Assembly: GCA_001549895.1 (NCBI GenBank)
Contig: AP014719.1
Location: 558,001 to 622,000 of the forward strand
Reading direction: 5' to 3'
Length of the DNA: 64,000 nucleotides
Source of the DNA: Arthrobacter sp. Hiyo8
GTDB lineage: Bacteria > Actinomycetota > Actinomycetes > Actinomycetales > Micrococcaceae
Shown here: piece by piece, positions 10,812 through 20,252 of the stretch
Layout of the letters: each line of letters begins with the position of its first letter
Numbering within the stretch: position 1 is the stretch's first letter
Position numbers and translations under genes: made by a program
The notes under the pieces: generated by a model
The model's input: only the letters and a program-made list of their open reading frames with translations
Told to the model about the DNA's origin: nothing
Database searches by the model: none

Positions 10812-11744
10812 ATGGCCGACCTTGACCTGCACCGACTCCACCTGCTCCGCGAGGTGAGCCGTTCCGGCTCCCTGACGTCCGCCGCGACGGCCCTGTCCTT
10901 TACGACCTCAGCCGTCTCCCAGCAGATCGCCAAGCTTGAACACGAAGTGGGCGTCGCGCTGATCGACCGCCATCCACGGGGCGTCGTGCTCACCGATGCC
11001 GGTCAGGCGCTCCTCCGCTACGCGGAAGAAATCGACCGGACAATCGAAGCCGCCGGGCCGAGATGGGCGAGTTCGCGGGGCTGAGGCGAGGCCAGCTGCA
11101 CATGGGGACGTTCCCCACCGTCGGCGCCTCCCTCATGCCCGACGTCGTGCTCGCCTTCCGGGCCGCCACCCTGACGTTGCGGTCACGGTGGTTAGTGCCC
11201 GTCGCGACGGCCTCCTCGAACGGCTGCGGCGCAGGGACATCGAACTAACGCTGCTCTGGGACTACCCGTGGGAGCGCATCGAGGACGAGGACCTGAACCT
11301 CGTCCCGCTCATGAAGGACCCCACCATGCTGCTCGTTCCAAGGGACCACCCCGTCGCCGCACTCCGCTCGGTTCGGATCGACGCGCTCAGCGACCAGCAA
11401 TGGATCGTCCGCGACGAACACCCCGTGGCCGACGTCCTCCGGCGGGTCTGCCGCGACGCCGGCTTCGAACCGGCCATCGCCTTCGCAGCCAACGACTACC
11501 AGGAAACCCAAGGCATGGTCGCCGCCGGTATCGGCATCGCCCTGGCCCGCGGCTCGCCCTGAGTGCACTCCGCCCCGACATCATCGCCGTTCCGCTCAAC
11601 GGTTCACCGACCCGGCGGATCCTCCTCGCCCACCTCGCGAACCGCAGGCTCAGCCCGGCCGGACATCAGGCCGCGTCGGTGTTCCTGTCAACGGCGAAAC
11701 GTTTGCAAGCCCCCGCACTCGCAGCGGGCAACCCTAGTTCGTGA
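10812..11744 (+). CDS. LysR-family transcriptional regulator (three frame breaks)
   Basis: About 310 residues. The N-terminal helix-turn-helix (LHRLHLLREVSRSGSLTSAA and SAVSQQIAKLEHEVG) is intact. The frame then slips near 11055, 11175 and 11560. The substrate-binding domain continues through GQLHMGTFPTVGASLMP, DVAVTVVSARRDGLLERLRR, LVPRDHPVA and GIGIALARG. It diverges from the prpF-dctA unit, the classic arrangement for a LysR activator of neighbouring catabolic genes. Confidence 0.82.
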
Positions 11745-11974
11745 GTCCCGTGCATCCATAACGCGCAGGTTCTCGCTCCCTGAGCCACCAAACTGAAAGC
11801 GTGCATCTGGCAGTTGGCCGGGCTAAGCCGAGATGACCGCCGCCTGGCGCCGTTGGAAGCCGGCTTCACCCCCGGTTCGATCAATAGACACCGGTGCCGC
11901 CCTGGTATAGCGGCCAAGGACCGCAATGGGACGCCAGGGAATCGATCCGGATCAGCGGAGACCCGCGGGGAGCG

Positions 11975-12891
11975 CTATGGGACGTAGGACAGGAAACCGA
12001 GGTAGATCGGTATGTCCGCGCCCGCGTGGAAAAGGGTAGAGGGAATGATGCTGCCCGAGCTGCGGGTGAGATAGCCGCCGATCAGGCCGAGTGGGAAGGC
12101 GAACAACACGATGAAGACGAGGCCGGAGGCCGTGTAGGTGACGCCTACGTGCCAGGACGCGAAGACTGCCGCCTGGATAGTCGTCGCCAGGTAGGGACCG
12201 AAGGCGATGTTCAGCCTGGACATCAGTAGTCCGCGGAACGTCAGCTCTTCCAGGAACCCGTTGGCGGCCGCCGCGACAAAGAGTGCAGGCGTCAGGCTGA
12301 GGTAACGGCCAAAATCGACGGCGCCGTGCACAGGCATGAAACGCGAGTGCGACAGCACTCCGAACGTGAGTACGTAGAAGGCGATGAGAGCGGCGATTCC
12401 GATCACGTAAGCCCTTCCGAACCGCCCCCAGCGGACGTAGACCGAGGCCAGCGAGCTCCTTGAGATCCAGACCACAAGTAGGACAGCGACGACGGTGAGC
12501 ATCAGTTCGTCGAGCTCGATGATCACCGTAGCGGGAACCGTCGATGCCAGCGGGTTCCCGGCGACCGGGGGCTGTGGAGAACCTGGCTTGCAAGGAAGCC
12601 CGGAACGTAGCGGTCAGCCAGGATGAACAGGGACATGCCGAAGAATGCCAGGGGTATCTCCCAGTACCTGTGCACAGCGGCATTTCGCCTCGCCAGCAGG
12701 GCGATGGCAAGCAAAGCGCCGGTGACGGCCAGACCGCAGACGAGCCGGGTGGCCTCATCCGGGACGTATCCGACCGAGACCGGCAGGAAACCGGCCACGA
12801 CGCACGCGACTGCGAAGATCGCCTTCTGGCCCGGCATCAGCGGCCCACCCGTCGAGTCAAGCGCGCGTGCCGCTGAGGGCGATGACTCCAT
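11975..12891 (-). CDS. CPBP-family intramembrane metalloprotease (one frame break)
   Basis: Membrane protease of the CPBP (CAAX/Abi) family, about 305 residues with some eight membrane segments. The family motifs are all present in the second half: EE-x3-R in GFLEELTFRG, the F-x3-H in FASWH, and a final histidine in LFHAGAD. A frame slip near 12545 separates the N-terminal membrane part starting at 12891 from the catalytic part. Bacterial members are linked to peptide processing, bacteriocin immunity or membrane signalling; nothing nearby names the substrate. Confidence 0.8.
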
Positions 12892-12969
12892 GTCCCCTCC
12901 TTGCCTCTTCCATTTCCGGCCACCGGGCTGCGACGGTCATGGCCTACCACTTCCGGTTGGAAGGGCGGA

Positions 12970-13467
12970 CTATGGTTTCGTCAACATTGAGCCCCTTTGC
13001 CCGGCCCAGATCACCGCGTTCTGGGCGGCGAACGTCACTGCCAGGGCCAGGAGCAGTTCGCCCACCACGAAACCCTGAGAGTGGTTGGCCGCGTAACCGA
13101 GGAACGCGAATGGCAACCGGATCACAATGAGCACCGCCCAGGTCACCAGGGTCATTGCCGTGCCCTTGACCATCACCCGGCCGGCATCGGGCCAAACCCG
13201 GAACGTCGTCCCCCGCCACAGACCGGCGCCCAATCCAATGACGAGGCCGACAACAAGGAGGACTACCCGGCCCCGGTCTGCAGCGAGCGACTGGCGGGCC
13301 AGCTGTTGGAGTCCGAAGAGGCCAAGGACCGCCAGCAGCAACACGAGCGGGCGAACCCTGAGCGGTTGCGCCATCATCTGCCGATAGAGGACAAAAGCGA
13401 TGAGAGCCAGGTAAACCACGACATTCACCGCGAGGCCGACAAACTGGTCCGGGGCATCCGCTCTCAC
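12970..13467 (-). CDS. Unassigned membrane protein, four to five segments
   Basis: About 165 residues from GTG 13467 (VRADAPDQFVGLAV) with hydrophobic stretches at VVVYLALIAFVLY, LVLLLAVLGLFGL, VVLLVVGLVIGLGAG and TLVTWAVLIVIRLP. I do not recognise the family. It diverges from a TetR gene, with a 15-bp palindrome 15 bases before its start, so it is probably the TetR target. The start is uncertain: GGAGG sits directly against the GTG. Confidence 0.6.
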   Translation of the reverse strand: MRADAPDQFVGLAVNVVVYLALIAFVLYRQMMAQPLRVRPLVLLLAVLGLFGLQQLARQSLAADRGRVVLLVVGLVIGLGAGLWRGTTFRVWPDAGRVMVKGTAMTLVTWAVLIVIRLPFAFLGYAANHSQGFVVGELLLALAVTFAAQNAVIWAGQRGSMLTKP

Positions 13468-13481
13468 CTCCAGGAGCGTAT

Positions 13482-13496
13482 TACTTACCGTAAGTA
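13482..13496. promoter_or_regulatory. TetR operator, perfect 15-bp palindrome
   Basis: TACTTACCGTAAGTA is a perfect odd palindrome (TACTTAC, C, GTAAGTA). It sits between the membrane-protein gene and the TetR gene, 13 bases before the TetR start. Its position would let one repressor shut both divergent genes. Confidence 0.75.
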
Positions 13497-13509
13497 GTAC
13501 GATACCTCC

Positions 13510-14183
13510 ATGCAGGACCCTGTCAAGACCCCGCGAAAACGGCGACCGCGCGGCTCCCTCACCCGGGAGCAGGTGGTCGAAGCCGCGCTGACACTGGCCG
13601 ACGAGGAAGGTCTCGAGGCGCTCACCATGCCGATGCTGGCCCGCCGCCTCAACTGCGGAGTGATGACCACCTACGGCTATGTGAACGGCAAGGAAGATCT
13701 GCTCGATGCCATCGCCCAACGGGGTCTGCGAGACCTCCACCTCCCCCACCCGCTCCCCGATGACGTCGGGGCGATCCTGCATGCCTGGGGACGGGCACTA
13801 CGCCTGAACCTGATCGAGCACCCGAGCCTACCGATGATCTTCCTCTCCCGGGCGGTGATCGGGCCCGGCTTCCTCCACGGGCTCGAGGCCCTCCTCGGAC
13901 CGCTGGCCAGGGCCGGGATGCCCCCGGCGCAAGGCGTCCACGCGGTTTACGCCGTCCTCACCTATGCCACAGGTTTTGTGGCCTGGGAAATACCGCGCAC
14001 ACACCGGCAGCAACAAGCGACGTACGCGGCGAGTTGGCGGCGGGAAGTTGCCAAACTGCCTCCAGCCGAGGTTCCATTTCTCGCCGGCATCCTCGATGAG
14101 CTCCCAGAGGTCGCCGGCAAGAAGCAGTTCGAGCTCGGGCTGGCCGCCCTGACCGCCGGCCTTGCAATCACCCCGGCAAGTGA
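13510..14183 (+). CDS. TetR-family regulator with TetR_C-type ligand domain
   Basis: Starts MQDPVKTPRKRRPRGSLTRE. The helix-turn-helix is at residues ~20-65 (VVEAALTLADEEGLEALTMP; RRLNCGVMTTYGYVNGKEDL). The C-terminal half resembles the TetR_C_1 tetracyclin-type domain (LRLNLIEHPSLPMIFLSRAV; FELGLAALTAGLA). The open frame continues to 14460 across the opposite-strand MerR gene, which is implausible; a one-base slip after GLA would end it at TGA 14183. It probably represses itself and the divergent membrane protein. Confidence 0.8.
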
Positions 14184-14282
14184 CCCGGCCGCGCCACCCG
14201 CCATCTTTGCCTCGGGCCGGTCGCGGCGGCTCAGGCCATTTCATCGAATTCCCTCGATCATGGGGCTCTTTCGCACTCGTCT

Positions 14283-14599
14283 TCACCCAGACCGGGGCCG
14301 GGCGGTGTCCCGGGTAGCGTTCGCGGACCTGAGTTCCGCCTCGAGGCGCCGGTTGTCGGCTTCGAGGACCAGGACCATCCGGACGCCGGCAAGGTTCAGC
14401 CCCAGCTCCAGCAGCTCACCAATCCGCCGCAATGTCACGAGATCGTTCTCGCTGTACTGACGGGTCCCGCCCAGGGTCCTGCCCGGTTCCAACAAGCCTT
14501 TGCGTTCATAGAGGCGCAGGTTCTGTTGCCCGTTCCCACCAGCTCGGCGGCAACGGAAATCGCGTACACGCCCCTTCCCCGATCGTCGGTCTGTCCCAT
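14283..14599 (-). CDS. HspR-like MerR-family regulator (one frame break)
   Basis: About 105 residues. It starts [20 protein letters not shown] at 14599, then slips near 14540. It continues [20 protein letters not shown] and [20 protein letters not shown], the MerR winged helix of HspR proteins. The end [11 protein letters not shown] is a short coiled coil. HspR represses dnaK and other heat-shock genes in actinobacteria. The divergent neighbour is hsp20, so local control is very likely. No classical HAIR box (CTTGAGT-N7-ACTCAAG) is visible in the intergenic region. Confidence 0.78.
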
Positions 14600-14733
14600 C
14601 GGGCACCTCCAAAATCCGTCGAAAATCAGGCTTGCCCCGACCCCTGCGCAGTGCTATAAGAAATATATACCAGCCACCATAGATCGGCTGGGTTGACAAC
14701 AAAAAAGCTGCGATCTGCAAGGAGTGACACACC

Positions 14734-15158
14734 ATGCTGATGCGAACGGACCCCTTCCGTGAATTCGACCGGCTCGCCGAGCAAGTACTCGGCACGACAA
14801 CCCGGCCGGCGGCCATGCCGATGGACGCCTGGCGGGAAGGCGAGGACTTCGTGGTCGCCTTCGATCTGCCCGGAGTCAACGTGGACTCGGTGGACATCGA
14901 CGTCGAACGCAACGTCCTGACCGTCAAGGCCGAGCGCCCGGACCCCGTCGGCGAGGACACGGAACTGATTGCCTCCGAACGCCCCGCGGCGTCTTCAGCC
15001 GACAACTCATTCTCGGCGACGCGCTGGACACCGACGGTGTCAAAGCGAACTACGACGCCGGCGTCCTGACCCTGCGCATTCCGGTCGCGGAGAAAGCAAA
15101 GCCGCGCCGCATCGAAATCGAAACCACCGGAAAACAGCGCCAGGAGATCAACGCCTAA
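14734..15158 (+). CDS. Hsp20 small heat-shock protein (one frame break)
   Basis: Alpha-crystallin family chaperone of 141 residues. It begins [20 protein letters not shown] behind AAGGAG. The crystallin domain starts at [19 protein letters not shown]. After ASERP near base 14985 the frame slips to [20 protein letters not shown] and [20 protein letters not shown], with the family I-x-V/I tail motif (RIPV). TTGACA at 14692 may be its -35 box. It holds unfolding proteins in an ATP-independent way; the HspR-like gene is divergent. Confidence 0.88.
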
Positions 15159-15171
15159 CCCCGGCGCAGCC

Positions 15172-15357
15172 TCACGGACCGGGAGCACCACAGCGGCCCA
15201 CCATGTGAAGAGGGCGGTCGGGTTCACAGACCACGCCACAGCGCGAGCAGCGCCGGATGGATGAGGCCCCGGGGATGACTCCCGCAACGATGGTCCCCGG
15301 CCGAACCGGCCGGGGACCATCCACCTCCCACGAGAACACCCCGCATCTAAGACACAA
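15172..15357 (-). CDS. Possible small zinc-ribbon protein
   Basis: A minus-strand frame of about 61 residues, possible TTG start at 15357, with cysteine pairs CLRCG, CSRCG and further single cysteines (VVCEPD, GRCGAPG). The spacing suggests a zinc ribbon. It lies antisense between hsp20 and the J-domain gene. No ATG or strong ribosome site is seen, and the frame stays open further upstream, so the start is unsure. Confidence 0.35.
   Translation of the reverse strand: MCLRCGVFSWEVDGPRPVRPGTIVAGVIPGASSIRRCSRCGVVCEPDRPLHMVGRCGAPGP
15289..15321. repeat. Perfect 15-bp hairpin between hsp20 and J-domain gene
   Basis: GATGGTCCCCGGCCG, three bases AAC, then its exact reverse complement CGGCCGGGGACCATC. 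A 15-bp GC-rich stem with a 3-base loop is very stable. No T run follows. It may terminate hsp20 mRNA or mark a processing site, or simply be coding sequence of the antisense zinc-ribbon frame ([11 protein letters not shown]). Confidence 0.65.
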
Positions 15358-15369
15358 AACACGCCAACG

Positions 15370-15816
15370 ATGAGGAACAACCGCCCCGACCTTTACGGCA
15401 TCCTGCATATCGCCCCCACCGCCACGGCCCGCGAGGTAACCCGCGCCTACCGCACCCTCATGCGCGGCCTGCACCCCGACACCCGGCCGGCCCATGCACC
15501 CCGTGAACACCCCAGCCTGGCGGAACAGCAATTACAGGAAGAGCTCCGGGACATCATGGCCGCCTACGCCATCCTCGGCAACCCGGAAAAGCGGGCCGCC
15601 TACGACCGGGAGCACCCGCGTCCAGCCGCGAACGCCAAGCCGCAGCGGCCCGACGCCGCCTCCGTGCGTATCCCAGGGCAGTTGCTTCCCGCCGCGTCGC
15701 TGCTGATCGGACCGGTCATCTGGGAGCCGCCCTCCGGACGGTACCCGGGAATGCCGGCCCGGGAACCGTCATATCCGCCAACCGGCTACACGCTGATCCG
15801 ATGGATCCGACGTTGA
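15370..15816 (+). CDS. J-domain (DnaJ-like) protein
   Basis: Intact 148-residue protein. Residues ~5-80 form a J domain ([20 protein letters not shown]) with the HPD tripeptide (GLHPDTRP) needed to stimulate Hsp70 ATPase. An unusually long loop follows, then [20 protein letters not shown]. The remaining C-terminus is proline-rich, with no zinc-finger or G/F region, so this is a class III co-chaperone. Gene order after hsp20 supports a stress role. Confidence 0.85.
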   Translation: MRNNRPDLYGILHIAPTATAREVTRAYRTLMRGLHPDTRPAHAPREHPSLAEQQLQEELRDIMAAYAILGNPEKRAAYDREHPRPAANAKPQRPDAASVRIPGQLLPAASLLIGPVIWEPPSGRYPGMPAREPSYPPTGYTLIRWIRR

Positions 15817-15852
15817 GAGAGCCGGAAATCCACGCAATCCCAAGGAGCTTCC

Positions 15853-16227
15853 ATGAGTGCCTGGCGACCCTACGACAACCAGTTGATGCCCGCCTTCTAC
15901 GAACGCTTCGAAAAGCGGTGGGGCAAAGGAACAGCGCCGTTCCTGGACCCGGAAACCCACGAACAACCCATGCCACGGGCCCAATGGATCAACCCGGACA
16001 CCGGTGCCGCGGTCGCGGTCGTCCCCATCTGGACCGAGGATCCCCAGCACCGTTCCTTCGGGGTCTTCTACCTCCCCCCGTCCGGTGACATCTGGGTCCT
16101 GCGGCCCGGCTACACGAACTACCTCGAAACCGACCCCAAAAACCCCGGGCAAGTCACCCTCCGCAACGACGCCTTCAGAAAAGCCGTCGCCCACGCCAAG
16201 GAATTCATCTACGGAATCCAACCCTAA
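15853..16227 (+). CDS. Conserved-looking hypothetical protein
   Basis: Intact frame of 124 residues, starting MSAWRPYDNQLMPAFYERFE behind AAGGAG. I do not recognise the family. It is soluble and rich in aromatic residues (WINPDTGAAVAVVPIWTEDP; FGVFYLPPSGDIWVLRPGYT), suggesting a compact beta fold. It lies between the J-domain gene and another small gene with 17-36 base gaps, so the three may form one transcript. Confidence 0.6.
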   Translation: MSAWRPYDNQLMPAFYERFEKRWGKGTAPFLDPETHEQPMPRAQWINPDTGAAVAVVPIWTEDPQHRSFGVFYLPPSGDIWVLRPGYTNYLETDPKNPGQVTLRNDAFRKAVAHAKEFIYGIQP

Positions 16228-16244
16228 ATTCCCAGGAGCACAGA

Positions 16245-16532
16245 ATGACCCCTTCACAGATCAGCCAGTTCCTTCGGGACTGCATTGTTAACGACGCGAG
16301 CGATTCAGGGATCAACGCCGACGCGTTCTATGGGCTTTACGTCAGCTGGTGTTCCTTGAACCGGAGAGTCCCCGTGCCCGACCAGGCTTTCCGCACCGCA
16401 CTCCGCCTCGCGGGCCTTCGCCCGGAAAAGACCGGAAAGGGCTGGACGTTCCCGAGCCTGCGCATGACCGGACCAGCAGCAACCGACTACATCCTCAACA
16501 GCAGCGCCCAAACCCCGGCGGACCCAACGTAG
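16245..16532 (+). CDS. Small winged-helix-like protein resembling primase C-terminal domain
   Basis: Intact 95 residues from ATG 16245, behind AGGAG. The pattern FYGLYVSWCSLNRRVPVPDQ followed by AFRTALRLAGLRPEKTGKGW resembles the C-terminal winged-helix domain found in phage and plasmid D5-type primases, but the helicase is absent. It could be a free-standing DNA-binding domain or a relic of a mobile element. The assignment rests on pattern memory only. Confidence 0.5.
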   Translation: MTPSQISQFLRDCIVNDASDSGINADAFYGLYVSWCSLNRRVPVPDQAFRTALRLAGLRPEKTGKGWTFPSLRMTGPAATDYILNSSAQTPADPT

Positions 16533-16761
16533 AGCGGGCGGTCACCGTCCGGCCGGACGCCATGACGCGGCCGGGCACTGTTTCCAGCTGGCGTCCGGCG
16601 CCCACACCGCTCCACGTCTTCAAAAGGATCTGTGCCCTGCTGCTTCCCGGCAAACGGCCCAAGGATGATGGACCGGGGTCAAGGTAACGCGCCAATGCCT
16701 GGTCACCCTGCGCCGGGCACTGGCGCAGCGAAACAATCGCCGAACGCCACCCGGCCCCGCA

Positions 16762-16881
16762 TCAGGGCCGGGCGAAGCGGGTCAGCTCCACGACGTCGTA
16801 ATCCTCCAAGGGCGCCTCGAACACGCCGAACTCGGACTCCAGCGGCAGCGCGCTCTTGACCTCGCCCGGCGGGGCGGTCAT
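16762..16881 (-). pseudogene. Short fragment resembling start of a DUF4926 protein
   Basis: A 39-codon minus-strand frame from ATG 16881. The end EDYDVVELTRFARP resembles the first strand of DUF4926 proteins (usually xYDVVxLTxxLP). The frame stops there, where relatives continue about 50 residues. Probably a broken or frameshifted small gene. Confidence 0.3.
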
Positions 16882-16944
16882 CAGGACGCCGGCGGGAAAT
16901 GTACCATCGGGGTACGTGCCGGCGTCACCGATCGGGTGTCCCCG

Positions 16945-17278
16945 GTGTGTCGCAGGGCCTGGTGGTCATCCCAACTGATTCGGCATCGCCGGTCAGCGGG
17001 AGAAATACCAGCGGTATGTTGACGAACGCACTCCCCGCACACGGGCGCCGCAGGAAGCAAGGGGCATGCTGTTCGCCGCGGACCTGATCGGTACCAGCGA
17101 CGAGATCGCCGAGCAGCTATACGCACACGCAGGATTCCAGGAAGTCGACGAGGTGGCGTTTGCGCTGCCCTTCAGCTTCGACCACGAGGATTACATCCAG
17201 ATCCTCACCGACATCGCCAGCAAACCCGGTCCAGCCCTGGGATGGACTCCAGCGGAAGTCCGGCGCGACCCGCAGTAG
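16945..17278 (+). pseudogene. 3' fragment of an LLM-class monooxygenase gene (repeat copy 1)
   Basis: About 110 C-terminal residues of a luciferase-like monooxygenase (RVSQGLVVIPTDSASP, ADLIGTSDEIAEQLYAHAGF, GWTPAEVRRDPQ). The first part needs one frame correction near 16993. It is nearly identical to the 3' end of the full gene at 32942-33997. The N-terminal two thirds are absent, so it cannot be an active enzyme. The DNA match extends to 17381, past the stop, showing a segmental copy rather than a gene remnant alone. Confidence 0.8.
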
Positions 17279-17381
17279 GCGTCACGGCCTACAATCGACC
17301 AGACGTTGGGCATTCCTGGGCGGCTGTGCGCTGCCGAGTCGCGGTGCTCCCAGTTGTCAGAGCGGTCCCACGAGCTCGCGG
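16945..17381 (+). repeat. Long direct repeat, copy 1 (partner 33663-34100)
   Basis: A 437-base stretch matching 33663-34100 with only about fifteen to twenty differences, same orientation, 16.7 kb apart. The match starts inside the monooxygenase gene (GTGTGTCGCAGGGCCTGG) and ends at CCCACGAGCTCGCGG beyond it. A second 47-base match follows further on (17723-17769 with 34347-34393). Confidence 0.9.
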
Positions 17382-17423
17382 ACTGGCCCACTCAAGCTCA
17401 ACTGTGCGGTAGCCTTTCGTCCC

Positions 17424-17776
17424 ATGGTCGATGCGAAGCGGTTCCGAGTACTCCTTGAGGAGGAACGTGACCGCAAGGTTGCGCTCTTGAAAGCCCTCCT
17501 TGGGGACATCACTTCGGTAAACGTCGCCAGGCAGGACGCGAACGTCGACGACGAACACGATCCGGAAGGGAGCACGATCGCTTTCGAACTTTCCCAGGCT
17601 TCCGCACTCATGGAGCAGAGCCGGGTGGGCCTGGAACAGATCGAGGCCGCTTTGCTGCGGATTGCCAACGGGAGTTACGGACTGTGCGCCGTGTGCGCAA
17701 GCCCATCGCGGAGGGTCGCCTGGAGGCAAGGCCTTGGACTCCGTATTGCATAGAGCACGCATCCGGTCAGAGCTAA
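17424..17776 (+). CDS. DksA/TraR-family zinc-finger protein (one frame break)
   Basis: About 117 residues from ATG 17424. A coiled-coil region (RFRVLLEEERDRKVALLKAL; ALMEQSRVGLEQIEAALLRI) leads to the zinc finger. The finger starts YGLCAVC, the frame slips (one G missing near 17697) and it continues KPIAEGRLEARPWTPYCIEH. Cys-x2-Cys and Cys-x2-His are both kept. Actinobacterial members are RNA-polymerase accessory factors of the DksA/TraR type; the target is unknown. The last 47 bases of the gene recur at 34347-34393. Confidence 0.82.
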
Positions 17777-18467
17777 GCCTACACCCGGAGCAACGCTGTT
17801 GGTAGCGCGCGTGCGCAACGGACTGTGGAAGCACTAGCGCCGCCAGCGGACTATCGCTTCTGCCTCCTCGGATGGCCTGTTCCCTGTCCACAGCCGGGAC
17901 CAATTTCCCCGCGGCTCAAAGGAGAGGTAGCGAGGCTGCGGGTCCGTGGATACGAGCCACGGGTACCGGGGTGGCTGCATCACCCTGGACACCAACCACA
18001 TCGGCGTGACGGGATGAGAACGCCGAGACAAACACGGCGAGTATTGGTCCGGCCTGATCCTGGACCCCGGACAGGACGGACCCGTGCACTTCCAAATCGA
18101 AATTCGACGGGTCCACCTTCCGAGCTGCCGCCTCGCTCGACGGGAAAGATGGACCCGGCTCGGGGCCTACTGGATATCAGCTTCATCAGCGACGACCCAT
18201 GCCGGGCTCTTGCGTTTCACAGGAGCTCTCGCTGGGATTGCCGCAAAAGGATCTGGCGGCGCGCTCCTGGAGCGCCGACTTTGAGAGCGTGACCTTTACG
18301 AGCTGAATCGTGGCCAATGCCCCGGACTCTCAGCTGTGGCTTCCGTCGCAGTGCAGGAACATGAAGAGCATTAGCGTCGTTGAAGGTCTCGCTTCTTGGC
18401 CTGAATGAGCGCACACAAATGGACGGCGGTGCGTGGAACAGACAGCCCGAGATCGGGCGACGGCCGC
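17777..18467. other. No gene recognised
   Basis: About 690 bases without a convincing coding frame on either strand. Short open frames have no start signal or family pattern. It marks the border between the DksA/TraR region and fructan locus A. Confidence 0.45.
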
Positions 18468-19388
18468 TCAGGAATAGGCGACGGTGTGCCGACGTCGCCG
18501 AGGGCCTGCCAGACGCGTCTGCAACTCTTCGGCGGTAGGCGGGTTGGCGCCTGGACGGCTCACTGTGATTGCGGCGGCCATCGACGCGGTCTGCCCAATG
18601 GCTTCGAGCCCGGCGGCGTAAACGCCTCGTCGCCCCGGGTCAGCAGTTCAAAGATGAGTGCGGCCATGTAGGCGTCGCCTGCCCCGATGGTGTCGGCAAC
18701 CTTGGTCTTCACGGATGGGATGCTGAACCGGGCATCGGTGTGGCCAGCAGGGCACCCTCTGCGCCCTTGGTGATGACGGCCAGGCGCGCGCCCTGTTCCA
18801 GTAAATGGGAGAGGACCTCGTCCGGGGAGAATGCGGGGTACAGCCAGTGTGCATCTTCGTCGCTGAGTTTCACGACGTCCGTGAGCGGGAGCAGGTCCTC
18901 GAAGACTGACTGCGCCTCGGAGTGACTGCCGAGGAGAGCCGGGCGGATGTTGGGGTCGTAGGTGACCAGGCATGATTGGTGGCATTGCTCGAGGAGGGTG
19001 CGGACTGTGGCGGCTCCTGGCGCGAGAAACGTGGCGATCGAGCCCGTGTGGAGAACTTTCGGGATCATGGCCGGCGCCACAGGTGCCAGCTGCCAGGCGA
19101 TGTCGAACTCGTAGCTGGCGGAGCCATCGGCCGCCAAGGTGGCGGTGGCGGTTGCTGTCCGTTCAAGGGAAATGGATCCGGGAAGAAGCCGGACGCCTGC
19201 GCTGTGGAGGTGGTTGGTGATGGCGGTGCCGTGTTCGTCGTCGCCGATCGCTGTGAGCAGCCCGGTCGGGATGCCGAGCCGGCCAAGGCCGTAGGCGACA
19301 TTTGCCGGGACCCGCCTGGATAGCTGATGGATCCTTCGGGGCCGTTGACGACGTCGATCAGGGCTTCGCCGATAACGATGACGTCCAT
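18468..19388 (-). CDS. PfkB-family fructokinase, locus A (three frame breaks)
   Basis: Ribokinase-fold sugar kinase, about 305 residues. It starts MDVIVIGEALIDVVNGPEGS at 19388. Frames change near 19310, 18745 and 18620. Seen in order: the GG hinge (YPGG), the substrate face (IPKVLHTGSIATFLAPGA), TYDPNIRPAL, and the PfkB signature with the catalytic Asp in DTIGAGDAYMAAL. The tail is GLEAIGQTASMAAAITVSRP. It should phosphorylate fructose to fructose-6-phosphate. It is closely related to the kinase at 53746-54697 and sits beside fructose-ABC and LacI genes. Confidence 0.82.
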
Positions 19389-19548
19389 CTGGTCGTGGGC
19401 GGGGCGGCCGGTTGGAGCTTGTGCATCGTGGTTCTTTCTTCGGATTGCCGTTGGTGGGAGCCCCGGGATGGATCCGTCCACGGACCTGTTGGCAGGTCCG
19501 CGGACGGAGAAGGGGTCCCGAGGGAGCGGGAAGCGCCGATCGGCCCTG

Positions 19549-20118
19549 TCAGGCCTTGGCTGCGCCGGTCATGATCGCGACGGCGTCGGTCATGCTGTGG
19601 GACTGCGGGGTGATGGTGGCCGCGCACTTGCCCAGGCGCTGGATGTGGATCCGGTCTGCCACATCGAACACGTGTGGCATGTTGTGGCTGATCAGGATGA
19701 CCGGAAGGCCGCGGTCGCGCAGGTCGCGGACGAGCTGGAGGACCTGGTTTGATTCGCGGACTCCCAGGGCGGCGGTCGGTTCGTCAAGGACGACGACCTT
19801 GGAGCCGAAGGCAGCCGCGCGGGCAACGGCGACGGCCTGGCGCTGGCCGCCGGAGAGGTTCTCGACCGGCACTGTGACGTCTTGCAGGGTGGAGATGCCC
19901 AGGCGTGTCAGTTCTTCCTTGGCTTTCCTGCGCATGCCTTTGGTATCGAGCATCCGGAACACGCTTCCCAGTAGGCCGGGGAGGCGCTCTTCACGGCCGA
20001 GGAACAGGTTCGAGGCGACATCAAGTGCCGGGGAGACAGCCAGGTTCTGGTAGACGGTTTCGATGCCGTGGACCCGGGCGTCCTGCGGGCGTTTGAAGTG
20101 CACCTGCTTGCGTCAGAT
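19549..20118 (-). pseudogene. Truncated frcA-type fructose ABC ATPase
   Basis: C-terminal part, about 190 residues, of a CUT2 sugar ABC ATPase of the FrcA type. Clear motifs are GIETVYQNLAVSPALDVASN (Q-loop region), the signature NLSGGQRQAVAVARAAA and Walker B VVVLDEPTAAL, then the H-loop ILISHNMPHV. The Walker A and the first ~60 residues are missing; coding similarity stops near 20118. FrcB and FrcC partners are absent. An ATPase without Walker A cannot bind nucleotide properly, so this is a deletion relic of a fructose importer beside the fructokinase. Confidence 0.8.
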
Positions 20119-20252
20119 CCACCGAACGAAGACAACGTTGTCAAAAAGGGAACCTACGGCTTGTCCACCGGACAAGTCAACAGTCAAATCCTCCGACGCC
20201 CGGCCTGGCTCAAGCGATCGTGAACCAACTGCCCGCATGCCGGTGGAAGCCG

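Noticed and set aside
13510..14460. The TetR frame reading through to 14460
   Set aside because: After residue ~223 it loses family character and runs antisense across the MerR-type gene; a one-base slip gives a normal stop at 14183.
16945..17381. Insertion sequence as the cause of the long repeat
   Set aside because: The repeat contains a monooxygenase tail, with no transposase, terminal inverted repeats or target duplications visible.
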